This document shows, one piece after another, positions 7,433-15,036 of a DNA stretch of 22,170 nt. Within the stretch, counting starts at the first letter, position 1. Each line of letters starts with the position of its first letter. Under the pieces are notes generated by a model, which did not search any database, had not been told where the DNA came from, and was given only the letters and a program-made list of their open reading frames with translations. Source of the stretch: an uncultured Clostridia bacterium (GTDB lineage Bacteria; Bacillota; Clostridia; Oscillospirales; Acutalibacteraceae); NCBI GenBank assembly GCA_937888485.1, contig CALAQQ010000271.1, positions 1-22,170 of the forward strand, in the 5' to 3' direction. The position numbers were made by a program, and so were the translations under genes.

Positions 7433-9055
7433 TCAATCAAATATAACGTATATTTCGTGTCGGAGAGTTTCAAAAACGTTGCGGATTATTCGGAAAAGCT
7501 TTTCGATGATGTTTTCACCTTTGTATTCCGTGTCGGTTCCTGTTCCGCCGTAGCATCCGATATTGTTGCTCTGAATCGGATTACCGTAAAAATCGGCTTC
7601 AGCGCCGTCAATCTTTGCTCCCGCACCGATAAGCGGAGAATCCTTTGAAAGCCTGAAGCTGTTGACATCCGAATAATCCGTTCCCGAGAAGCCGGGTACA
7701 GTGTTCATTGCACCGATATCAACAAGCGGAGTCATAACATTATAATAACAGTTATTTTCAAACACGTTTCCTCTTGACGGGTCAACATCATATGCGAAAG
7801 TTGCACCGTTCATGGGAACAATTATGTTGTTTGCGATATAGGAATTGAAAAGATTCTTGAACTGGAATTCACCGCAGTTGACAATTGTGTTGTTATAGAA
7901 GCTGAAATTGTGTTCACCCTGCGCACCGACAGCGGTTGTTGAACGTCCTTTGTTATCATTGACAGAAAGGCAATAGCGCACGGTGTTGTTATGATGTCCG
8001 CTGTGGTTGGGACAGTTACACATAAAGCGTACATTATCGTGGGAGTAGATATACTGATAAGTGCAGTTGTGGGTGTAAGAATCGAAATCAACCGCCATAC
8101 CGTCGCCGATATTCTTCTGACCTGCTATTTCGCAATACTGAATGGTGCTGTTTCTGCTTCCCCAGAACCACATTGCGGCAGTGAAATATTCAACTTCACC
8201 GTTTTCCAGAAGTTCCGCGCCACCCTGACAGCAATTGATTGAGCGGCAATGGGTAACAAGCGCGCCGTCGCACATGCCTACAACAACGGCTTCTGCATCC
8301 ATCTCGTGGAGATAACAATTTTTTATAAGCAGACCTTCATTATAGACGGGGTCAATGTCCTCTTCCTCGCACCAGGGTGCCTGCTCATCATTCCAAGAAC
8401 CCCAGATCATAAAACCGTTTCCGCAGTTATAGACTTCGCAGTTGCTTATTGTGAGGTCATTGACCGCATATCTCGACTTTGCGGGCAGACCCTTAACCAT
8501 AACCGCTGCTCTTGCGGCTGCCGCACCTCTTGAAAAATCGTCACGGCTGTGGACTGTATAGTTCTGCATATCCTCGAAATAAACATTGTCAATAACAATA
8601 CCCTCTGAGGTCTGATTATAAGTATCAATCCATATACCGCCGCCGTTGGGAGCTTTGATATGAAGGTCCGATACTGTTACATAAGAACAGTCAAAAAGCT
8701 TTAACACTTCTGTTTTTTCATTGGTGTAAAGAATCGCTCTTTCACCGTCACCGTAAGACGAAATGACTATGGGATTATCCTTTGTTCCGTTACATGTAAG
8801 AGTTGAGGCGCATTCATATTCGCCGCCGTTTCTGAAAAGGAAATGAGTACCTGCTTTGATATCAAGATTTTTGAGTCCGCCAAGTGTTTTCACAGGACTG
8901 TCAATATCTGTTCCGCTGTTTGCATCGTCACCGTTTACAGAATCAAGATAGTAATAATTCCTGTCACTTTCAACGGCATAAGAGAAAAATCCCACGCAGC
9001 CGAAAAGTATTGAAACCGTGAGCAAAAGGCATAAGATTCTGTTCGCTTTTTTCAT
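7433..9055 (-). CDS. Secreted right-handed parallel beta-helix repeat protein
   Basis: A 540-residue exported protein with a signal peptide (about 1-27, basic MKKANR then a hydrophobic core) and a beta-helix body. The start YYLDSVNGDDANSGTDIDSP is the standard opening of these domains (polysaccharide lyase or glycosidase-like and DUF1565-type proteins). Asn/Cys-rich coils follow, such as LTISNCEVYNC, IKNCYLHEM and IQYCEIAG. The end SPLIGAGAKID then NNIGCYGG is the usual closing of the family. The likely role is binding or cleaving a surface or dietary polysaccharide; catalytic residues cannot be assigned. A short tail (IIEKLFRIIRNVFETLR) follows and resembles the amphipathic tail of the subtilisin. 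The ATG at 9055 has AAGGAG about 8 bases upstream. It is probably transcribed alone and ends at a strong hairpin. Confidence 0.9.
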   Translation of the reverse strand: MKKANRILCLLLTVSILFGCVGFFSYAVESDRNYYYLDSVNGDDANSGTDIDSPVKTLGGLKNLDIKAGTHFLFRNGGEYECASTLTCNGTKDNPIVISSYGDGERAILYTNEKTEVLKLFDCSYVTVSDLHIKAPNGGGIWIDTYNQTSEGIVIDNVYFEDMQNYTVHSRDDFSRGAAAARAAVMVKGLPAKSRYAVNDLTISNCEVYNCGNGFMIWGSWNDEQAPWCEEEDIDPVYNEGLLIKNCYLHEMDAEAVVVGMCDGALVTHCRSINCCQGGAELLENGEVEYFTAAMWFWGSRNSTIQYCEIAGQKNIGDGMAVDFDSYTHNCTYQYIYSHDNVRFMCNCPNHSGHHNNTVRYCLSVNDNKGRSTTAVGAQGEHNFSFYNNTIVNCGEFQFKNLFNSYIANNIIVPMNGATFAYDVDPSRGNVFENNCYYNVMTPLVDIGAMNTVPGFSGTDYSDVNSFRLSKDSPLIGAGAKIDGAEADFYGNPIQSNNIGCYGGTGTDTEYKGENIIEKLFRIIRNVFETLRHEIYVIFD

Positions 9056-9073
9056 TGATACTACTCCTTGTTT

Positions 9074-9154
9074 TTATTCTTGCCTTTTAATTATAAACAA
9101 CATTTTCTGTAAACGCAATACGCAATAAGAAAAAATACCCGACTTGTTTTTCAC
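9074..9154 (-). CDS. Possible 26-residue small ORF with strong ribosome binding site
   Basis: A GTG at 9154 opens a 26-codon frame (begins VKNKSGIFSY) that ends 18 bases before the beta-helix start. A full AGGAGG lies at 9165-9160, 5 bases upstream. TTGACT (9209-9204), an 18-base gap and TATCAT (9185-9180) form a promoter-like pair ahead of it. The start of the frame is also the right arm of the long hairpin at 9130-9218. It could be a leader peptide or a remnant of the gene that once followed spoVAD. No homologue is recognised. Confidence 0.25.
   Translation of the reverse strand: MKNKSGIFSYCVLRLQKMLFIIKRQE
9090..9118 (-). promoter_or_regulatory. Candidate promoter for the beta-helix gene
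   Basis: On the minus strand a perfect TATAAT (9095-9090) lies 17 bases after TTGCGT (9118-9113). The -10 is strong and the -35 weak. It would give a 5' leader of about 30 bases. Confidence 0.4.
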
Positions 9155-9218
9155 GATAACCTCCTGCTTCAGATTTTATATGATAGCCGTGTGCCGTATT
9201 TATAGTCAAATCGGGTAT
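9130..9218 (-). terminator. Long-loop hairpin with T tract after truncated spoVAD
   Basis: In minus-strand RNA, 9218-9207 pairs with 9146-9135 over 12 positions (one G-U), with a 60-base loop, followed by five U. The left arm overlaps the last codons of the SpoVAD-like gene. The loop holds a promoter-like pair and an AGGAGG, unusual for a simple terminator. Confidence 0.4.
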
Positions 9219-9862
9219 GGTGTTATTGTAACATCAGCAGGTGCCATGGCTGCCCCCATATTATTCGGGTCTTTGATTCCGTAGTCCTGAATTCTGCCGA
9301 TTATGGCTTTTTCAATTCTGACCTTTGTTTTTTCATCGGAAACGACAACTGCCCCTGCCGCTGTAGCTGTCCATTGGGAGGTCGGAGTACGCTGTCCGCC
9401 GTATTCAAGCGGCATTCTGAACTGCTTTTCTGCCGAACAGAAATGTGAAGATGTTGAAGCAACTGCATGCTTCACAATTTTTGAATCAACAAACAATGAG
9501 GCTGCAACCATTGAAAGCGCCATTGTTGAACAAGCACCGTACATTCCGGCAAACGGAATACCCAGCTCTTTTATTCCGAAGGTTGTACCGATACACTGGT
9601 TAAGCAAATCGCCTGCAAAAATAACATCAATGTCACACGGCGATAAACCCGCTTTTCCAATCGCTCTCGTTACGGCATCTCCGTGAATAATACTCTCAGC
9701 TTTTTCCCATGATTTTTCGCCGACGGTTCCGTCTTCATAAACCTTATCAAATTTATCCTTGAGCGGTCCTTCTCCTTCTTTTTTCCCTGCAACAGATGCA
9801 TATCCCGTTATTCCGGGTTCTGAAATAAGTGAAAATGTGTATTTTCCTTGTTTTACAGGCAT
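9206..9862 (-). pseudogene. spoVAD: SpoVAD-like stage V sporulation protein, C-terminally truncated
   Basis: SpoVAD is a thiolase-fold protein that binds dipicolinic acid and, in the SpoVA channel, moves it into the developing spore. The first 200 or so residues are unmistakable: TGYASVAGKKEGEGPL, KSWEKAES, IDVIFAGDLLNQCIG, ELGIPFAGMYGACSTMA (the thiolase-site Cys), STSSHFCSAEKQFR and QRTPTSQWTATAAGA. The frame stops after GIKDPNNMGAAMAPA plus about ten residues, giving 218 aa against about 330-340 usually. The lost part would hold the second half of the thiolase fold. No continuation was found in the other minus-strand frames, which also close quickly. Neither spoVAC nor spoVAE is adjacent. 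The start is good (GAGGTGA, 6 bases before ATG 9862). It may be a decayed gene or a repurposed half-domain. Confidence 0.8.
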
Positions 9863-10205
9863 TGAATCACCTCGAATTTATTTAACGCTATTTTTTCCGT
9901 TTTATATCCGTATATTCATTTTTATTCCTGTGAAAGAAAACAAAAAACGAGTAATATTTGCTCGTTTTTGTAAAGCCAATCACCTTTACGTGCTCGCACT
10001 CCACTTTACTTTTATTATCCGATTTTTCAACAGATTGTGGTATTTCTGTTAATATTATGTAATTTTACAGAAAATATTGCTTCAGCCAAAATTTTATCCG
10101 CTTTTTATCGTTGTAAAGTAAACAACTTTACTTCTGTCATTAAAACCAACTGAAATGTCCTGAGTGTAAAGCGTTTTATTTTACAGCATAATTATTTTGT
10201 TTCTG
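9863..10205. other. Non-coding region with repeated GTAAAG/CTTTAC dyads
   Basis: This AT-rich stretch separates the divergent spoVAD-like and lipase genes and holds no credible ORF. It carries a family of similar sites: GTAAAG-N8-CTTTAC (9970-9989), CTTTAC (10004-10009), TGTAATTTTACA (10058-10069), GTAAAGT-N5-ACTTTAC (10113-10131) and TGTAAA-N9-TTTACA (10165-10185). The last lies 20 bases before the lipase -35. Operator function is inference. Confidence 0.4.
9943..9969. terminator. Weak terminator-like hairpin
   Basis: AAAAACGAG (9943-9951) pairs with CTCGTTTTT (9961-9969) around a 9-base loop. It has only four G-C pairs, and no gene ends nearby, so a role as terminator is doubtful. Confidence 0.3.
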
Positions 10206-10235
10206 TTGACACAATATGTTTTCTTGTGATAAAAT
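10206..10235 (+). promoter_or_regulatory. Sigma-A promoter for the first lipase-like gene
   Basis: A perfect TTGACA (10206-10211), an 18-base spacer and TAAAAT (10230-10235), followed by GGAGGAA (10254-10260) and ATG 10268. Confidence 0.65.
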
Positions 10236-10267
10236 TTGTTATAAAACAAAATCGGAGGAAGATAGAA

Positions 10268-11851
10268 ATGAAAATTTTAAGAAAAACCGTTGCTGTTATA
10301 CTTTGTATTTGTATGACATTTTCTTTCTGCTTTGCAGGTGCAGTTGCAAGCGCAGACAACAGTAATGCAGCAGTATCTTGCGAAGAAGATTTGAAGAATC
10401 TTGATTTTGATGTTCCCGTTGTTTTTATAATCGGTCTTGAGGGCGAATTTTATAAAGGTCTTTCAACCGAAACAGAAGCTGACGATGAAAGAGTCTGGGG
10501 ATTCCCCGCAGACCTGATTGTTGAGGTTATTTTCAAAAATCTTCCTGCTCTTTTGTGGAATCTTATTATCAACGATTACGACACCATCGCCTCTCTTTTG
10601 GGAGAAGCCGCAAATGACCTTTTCGGACCTATCGCCTGCGACACAAACGGCAAACCCGATCCCGATACAGGCAAAAAAGACGAAAGCGATTACGAAATTC
10701 AGGAAGGCTACGGCTACGAAAACGCATACAAATTTGTTTATGACTGGCGTTACGATATGAGCACAATTGCGGCACAGCTTGATGAATACATCAACTATGT
10801 TCTTGAACTCACAGGTTCGGACAAGGTTGCTCTTGTTGCAATGAGCATGGGCAACAGCGTTCTTACCACCTATCTTTACGAGTATTACTACACCGCAAAA
10901 AATTATGCCGAAAGAAATCACATTGATTCCGTTATTTATGTTGCCGGTGCAATGAACGGTGTCAATGTTTGCGAAGACCCGTTCTCAGGTAACATAAAAG
11001 TTGACTCCGTTTCACTCATGCGTATGCTCTATGAAATTTTTGACGGCAAAGGACTTTACACTTTATTTGAGGTGCTTTATACTCTCGGAATGGTTGAACC
11101 GCTTGTCAAATATGTTGACGACCTTACCATTGAGCTTCTTGAACACGGATTCAACGAAAGTGTTATTGATTCGATTGCAACAATCCCCGGTTTTTATGCA
11201 CTCATGGGCAAAGAAAGATATGAAGAAGCAAGAGATTATATTTTCAACACCCCCGAAAAACGTGCAAAACACGCAAAACTCATTGAAATGAGCGATTACT
11301 ATCATTATTCGGTCCAGGCAACAAATGCCGATGTTATTCAGTCGCTTCTTGATGACGGCATCAACACAGCGATTTTTGCCGAATACGGCTACACAATGAT
11401 ACCGCTTACATCGGATAACGACAGAATGACCGACGGCACAATTTCAACCTATTGCGAAAGCTTCGGTGCAACCTGCTCTGCTGTTGACGGAACTCTCGGC
11501 GAAGGTTATGTTCAGGCAAAAGAATGCGCATGCGGTAAAAATCATGTTTCCGTCGATAATCAGATTGACGCTTCAACATGCAAATTCCCCGACATCACAT
11601 GGTTCGGAAAATACATGCGTCACACATGTATTGACAGCTATCTTGCCGATTGGATTAACCTCATAGTTTACAGCGATGAACAGAAAACCGTATGGAGCTA
11701 TGAAGAATATCCTCAATTCCTTATTGCAACAGAAGATGAAACAATGGTTCCTCTGACTGCCGAAAACGCAGGTGAACCCGCAATTCCTTTTGAAGAAAAG
11801 CTTTTCAAAAATAAGGCAGAGAAGAAAATCAAGGAATTGCTCGGCATATAA
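10268..11851 (+). CDS. Secreted alpha/beta hydrolase, LCAT/lipase-like (paralogue 1)
   Basis: A 527-residue exported protein with a signal peptide (about 1-29, MKILRKTVAVILCIC start). VPVVFIIGLEGEFYKG matches the first strand and oxyanion region of lipases, and YKFVYDWRYD matches the Y-D-W-R element of lecithin-cholesterol acyltransferase-like enzymes. The nucleophile elbow is VALVAMSMGNS with Ser193; the first Gly of the usual G-x-S-x-G is Ala. A His candidate is in RHTCIDSYLADW near the C-terminus. A substrate (lipid or acyl glycan) cannot be named. It aligns in motif order with the minus-strand gene at 12966-14876. ATG 10268 is chosen over 10226 because it follows GGAGGAA and starts a clean signal peptide. 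The MltG-like gene follows after 23 bases, probably in the same transcript. Confidence 0.8.
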   Translation: MKILRKTVAVILCICMTFSFCFAGAVASADNSNAAVSCEEDLKNLDFDVPVVFIIGLEGEFYKGLSTETEADDERVWGFPADLIVEVIFKNLPALLWNLIINDYDTIASLLGEAANDLFGPIACDTNGKPDPDTGKKDESDYEIQEGYGYENAYKFVYDWRYDMSTIAAQLDEYINYVLELTGSDKVALVAMSMGNSVLTTYLYEYYYTAKNYAERNHIDSVIYVAGAMNGVNVCEDPFSGNIKVDSVSLMRMLYEIFDGKGLYTLFEVLYTLGMVEPLVKYVDDLTIELLEHGFNESVIDSIATIPGFYALMGKERYEEARDYIFNTPEKRAKHAKLIEMSDYYHYSVQATNADVIQSLLDDGINTAIFAEYGYTMIPLTSDNDRMTDGTISTYCESFGATCSAVDGTLGEGYVQAKECACGKNHVSVDNQIDASTCKFPDITWFGKYMRHTCIDSYLADWINLIVYSDEQKTVWSYEEYPQFLIATEDETMVPLTAENAGEPAIPFEEKLFKNKAEKKIKELLGI

Positions 11852-11874
11852 CAACCTTTTCGGAGGCACATGCA

Positions 11875-12906
11875 ATGAATAAATTAAAAATCATGATTGC
11901 CGTTGCAACTTTACTGCTTATAGCATTGTCGGTATCATGTTCAAAAACCGATGATAACCTTGCTGCAACAACCGTAACGGAACATAAAGCCGTTGACGTT
12001 TTTAATCCCGTTACCGAAAAAACAAGCTATGTTAAACTGACAACATGGGTTTTTGACGAAATCACGGAAACAATAACCGAGACAGTAAAAGAAAATGATG
12101 TTACTAAAAAAACATCAAACACCTCTGCGGCAACAAAACCCGTAACAACCGTACCCACGACCACAATGCCCGAAACAACAGTAGCAACAACGACTGCACG
12201 TCAGACAGTCAAGGTTACAATTAACGAGGGAGATACCCTGACGCAGATTTTCAAAAAACTTGACGAAAACGGCGTTGCGGATTTCGATGCGCTCATGGAA
12301 ACAGCGCAGAATTATGATTACAGCTACTATCCCCTTGTTGCCGGTATCCCTTCAGACCCCAACCGTTGTTTCAGACTTGAAGGCTATCTTTTCCCCGATA
12401 CATATGAGTTTTACGTTGACCAGAAACCGCAGGATGCCATAGGGAAATTCCTGCGTGTCGGCAAAGCAAGAATAACCGACTCCATGAAATCTCAGGCATT
12501 ATCACTCGGCTACAGCATGGATGAAATTCTTACGGTTGCTTCGATAATAGAAAAGGAAGGCGCAAATTCAAACGAGGTTTCAAAAATTGCGGCTGTAATT
12601 TATAACCGTCTTGAAGCCGGAATGAAGCTGCAGATGGATTCATCAATTTATTACATCGAACGCCATGTGAAGCCTTATATTTCGGGCGATATCAACCGAT
12701 ATAACAGCTACTACAACACATACAAATGCTCCGCCCTTCCCGCAGGTCCGATTTCCAATCCCGGCATGAGAACAATAAATGCGGCGCTCAATCCTGCAGA
12801 TGTTGATTATCTCTATTTCTGCCACGATGAAAATGCCAATTATTATTATGCTGACACATACGAGGAGCATCAGGAGAATCTGAAAAAAGCGGGACTTACG
12901 GAATAA
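11875..12906 (+). CDS. mltG: MltG/YceG-like endolytic murein transglycosylase, predicted lipoprotein
   Basis: MltG cuts nascent peptidoglycan strands at the outer face of the membrane. The YceG-like domain is clear from about residue 108: VTINEGDTLTQIFKKL (LysM-like part), RLEGYLFPDTYEF, ILTVASIIEKEG with the catalytic Glu226, IAAVIYNRLEAGMKLQMDS and ALPAGPISNPG then YLYFCHD. Instead of the usual membrane helix, the N-terminus looks like a lipoprotein signal (IALSVSC, Cys22, with a slightly unusual lipobox), followed by a Thr-rich linker (about 70-107, TTVPTTTMPETTVATTTA). At 343 residues it is close to family length. GGAGG lies 8 bases before ATG 11875. It follows the first lipase-like gene and ends at a strong bidirectional hairpin. 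Confidence 0.87.
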   Translation: MNKLKIMIAVATLLLIALSVSCSKTDDNLAATTVTEHKAVDVFNPVTEKTSYVKLTTWVFDEITETITETVKENDVTKKTSNTSAATKPVTTVPTTTMPETTVATTTARQTVKVTINEGDTLTQIFKKLDENGVADFDALMETAQNYDYSYYPLVAGIPSDPNRCFRLEGYLFPDTYEFYVDQKPQDAIGKFLRVGKARITDSMKSQALSLGYSMDEILTVASIIEKEGANSNEVSKIAAVIYNRLEAGMKLQMDSSIYYIERHVKPYISGDINRYNSYYNTYKCSALPAGPISNPGMRTINAALNPADVDYLYFCHDENANYYYADTYEEHQENLKKAGLTE

Positions 12907-12918
12907 CAGAATATAATT

Positions 12919-12957
12919 TACCCCCGATAAGAAGGTCAATCCTTTTTATCGGGGGTA
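12919..12957. terminator. Bidirectional terminator between mltG-like and second lipase-like gene
   Basis: A perfect 12-bp stem (12919-12930 with 12946-12957) contains a further 4-bp AAGG/CCTT inner stem. It sits between two convergent stops and is flanked by T-rich DNA on the plus side and T-rich RNA on the minus side. Confidence 0.85.
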
Positions 12958-12965
12958 TGGTTTTG

Positions 12966-14876
12966 TCAGTTAAATAATATAAGTGCCGCTGTGTCAAAAA
13001 TACATTCAACAGCTCGTCTTGTTGTTGTTTTAACAAGGAATGTATAAAGTGTTTCGGGAATTGCAGCTTCAAGCATCGTGTCAAATTCAGCATCAACCGT
13101 TCCGCCCTTGTATTCGGGAGCAGCACCGTTGTTGATTGTGATATCGAAAACCTTTGAGCAAAGTCCGCTTAAAACTCCGACTTTCACATAGTTGATTGTT
13201 ATATCCCCTCTCGTTGCGCTGACTTCGGGGATATCTCCGCTGAACGGAATTTCAACGGTTTCGCCGGCTTTAATTATTCCCGAATTCAGAACATCAAACT
13301 CAACATCCATTCCGTTTGCAACAATCGAAACTATTCTGATTGAATCTTCACTGTAGACATTTCTTACAATGAGTGAGGTATCCTTTGAGGAAACATATCC
13401 GGTGAGGCTGTTATTGAATTTTGCATGAACGCCCTGATGAGGATTATCCGAGTATTCAAACTGAGGATATGCAGGGTCGGAATGAACGGTTTTGAGTTCA
13501 TCAGTAAAAAGAAGCTTTGCACAGAGCGAAATCAGATAGTCTTCAAGCTCAAACTGAGCATGATATGAATCCTCAATAAACCATGTCTTTTCGGGAAGAT
13601 ATGCGCTTGTTGCATCAATCTCCATTGAAGGAGAAACGTGGTTATGTTCGGTATTGGAACAGGTTGTCTTAACACCTGTGTAGCCGTCTGCAAAGCGTTT
13701 GCCGAGTTCCGCAACCGTTGCACCGGATGCGCTGTAGGTCGGTACAAGAATATCACCGTTGAGGGTGTTTCCGAAGCACATATTGATACCGCTGCATGTA
13801 ATTATCGAAACATCAATTCCTCTGTTTTCGCATTTTTCAAAGATTTCAGTCATTGATGGCATGATGTCATAGTGGATAATATCGTTGTTCCTGATAATAT
13901 TTTTGCTTTCAACAGGATCAAGGAAATCACGCTTCAGGTCTTCGTAATAGTCCGGAGAAGTGATTGTGTAAATCGAACTCCAGTAACGCACAACATCAAG
14001 CATTCCGTCGCTTGCACTGTTGAGAGTTCTGTTAAGAAAATCACCGTCATTTGCTTCAAATACAGCGGCAATTCCTGTTCCCGAACCGAGAACGCTTTCA
14101 ACAAAATCAACAAGAGTTTCAAGGGGCAGGTCAACCTTCTTACGGAAAAGATGGTCGGTAAAATCCGTTCCCTGAAGAGGAGGAACGTTGAGAACAGCCT
14201 TGTTGACATCCTTATCATTCATATAATAGTAGAAATAAGTTGCCGTAATAAGTCCGCCGTAACTGACGGTGAAAAGATTCACCTTATCCGAACCCGTATA
14301 CTTTTTGACATCTTTTATAAATGTGCGGAGTTCTTCGGAAATCTGTATTGCATCATGGCGTGAATCATATTCAAAAACAAAAACATTTTTGAGGTCGGCA
14401 TAGCCGTTTGCATCAATATAATCCATGAATTTTTCAAAGAGAATATTCTTTCTTTCCGCTTCTTTGCTGACAACCTTTTTGAGATTTGCGGCATTGGATT
14501 CGGCAGGGTCATTCTTATAGTGGACAACCGGAAAAACGGATGAGCCATCGGGGTTGCAACGCATTTTTTCGGCAATTGCATATGCACCGCCTCCGAGGGT
14601 TTCGCCAAAATTCTCAACATCGCCGAGAAGCAATCCGAAAATCGACAAAAGGAAATTCGGCATATCATCGATGATTCTGTCAAAAAGCTTTTCTTTTTTC
14701 GGAAGCCAGAGATAATCATCCTCCGCACCGTTTTCACCTTCGATATACATATAAGGCTGAAGAAAACCGGGAACAAAAATAACAGGAGTTTCTTCCTTTT
14801 CCTTTGCAAGTGCAAATATTCCGCAGCTTGAAGCGACAAGCACTGCACAAAGAATAATGCTGATAAACTTTTTCAT
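12966..14876 (-). CDS. Secreted alpha/beta hydrolase, LCAT/lipase-like (paralogue 2) with extra C-terminal domain
   Basis: A 636-residue exported protein with a signal peptide (MKKFISIILCAVLVASSCGIF). TPVIFVPGFLQPYMYIEG is the lipase oxyanion opening, and KNVFVFEYDSRHD matches the LCAT-like Y-D-x-R element. The nucleophile is Ser205 in FTVSYGGL; Thr replaces the first Gly of G-x-S-x-G. The block SGATVAELGKRFADGY to NHVSPSMEIDATSAYLPEK then TWF parallels GATCSAVDGTLGEGY and HVSVDNQIDASTCKFPD then TWF in paralogue 1. After the shared part (YPQF) there are about 140 extra residues, probably a beta-sandwich domain, absent from paralogue 1. ATG 14876 has GAGGAG 7 bases upstream; an ATG further upstream (14936) would bury the signal peptide. 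It has its own promoter, back to back with that of the Thr-rich lipoprotein. Confidence 0.82.
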   Translation of the reverse strand: MKKFISIILCAVLVASSCGIFALAKEKEETPVIFVPGFLQPYMYIEGENGAEDDYLWLPKKEKLFDRIIDDMPNFLLSIFGLLLGDVENFGETLGGGAYAIAEKMRCNPDGSSVFPVVHYKNDPAESNAANLKKVVSKEAERKNILFEKFMDYIDANGYADLKNVFVFEYDSRHDAIQISEELRTFIKDVKKYTGSDKVNLFTVSYGGLITATYFYYYMNDKDVNKAVLNVPPLQGTDFTDHLFRKKVDLPLETLVDFVESVLGSGTGIAAVFEANDGDFLNRTLNSASDGMLDVVRYWSSIYTITSPDYYEDLKRDFLDPVESKNIIRNNDIIHYDIMPSMTEIFEKCENRGIDVSIITCSGINMCFGNTLNGDILVPTYSASGATVAELGKRFADGYTGVKTTCSNTEHNHVSPSMEIDATSAYLPEKTWFIEDSYHAQFELEDYLISLCAKLLFTDELKTVHSDPAYPQFEYSDNPHQGVHAKFNNSLTGYVSSKDTSLIVRNVYSEDSIRIVSIVANGMDVEFDVLNSGIIKAGETVEIPFSGDIPEVSATRGDITINYVKVGVLSGLCSKVFDITINNGAAPEYKGGTVDAEFDTMLEAAIPETLYTFLVKTTTRRAVECIFDTAALILFN

Positions 14877-14921
14877 ACAACCACTCCTCAATGTTATACA
14901 AACATTTATAAATGATATGAA

Positions 14922-14950
14922 ATTATACCACTTCATATCTGAAAAATCAA
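14922..14950 (-). promoter_or_regulatory. Sigma-A promoter (extended -10) for second lipase-like gene
   Basis: On the minus strand TTGATT (14950-14945), 17 bases, then TATAAT (14927-14922) preceded by TGG. It lies about 45 bases upstream of ATG 14876. Confidence 0.7.
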
Positions 14951-14976
14951 TATTTCATAAAAGTAAATTGTCATAA

Positions 14977-15005
14977 TTGAAAAAAATTGTCAGTTATGAT
15001 ATAAT
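14977..15005 (+). promoter_or_regulatory. Sigma-A promoter (extended -10) for Thr-rich lipoprotein gene
   Basis: TTGAAA (14977-14982), 17 bases, then TATAAT (15000-15005) preceded by TGA. It diverges from the promoter at 14922-14950, with 26 bases between the two -35 boxes. Two AATTGTCA copies (14966-14973 and 14985-14992) lie around it. Confidence 0.72.
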
Positions 15006-15036
15006 TATAGAGAAATAAAAACAAGGAGGCTCTCAT

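Noticed and set aside
10226..10267. Upstream start for the first lipase-like gene
   Set aside because: It would overlap the promoter -10 and the ribosome binding site and place 14 residues before a textbook signal peptide; ATG 10268 is better.
14877..14936. Upstream start for the second lipase-like gene
   Set aside because: The added residues hide the signal peptide and overlap the promoter; GAGGAG supports ATG 14876.
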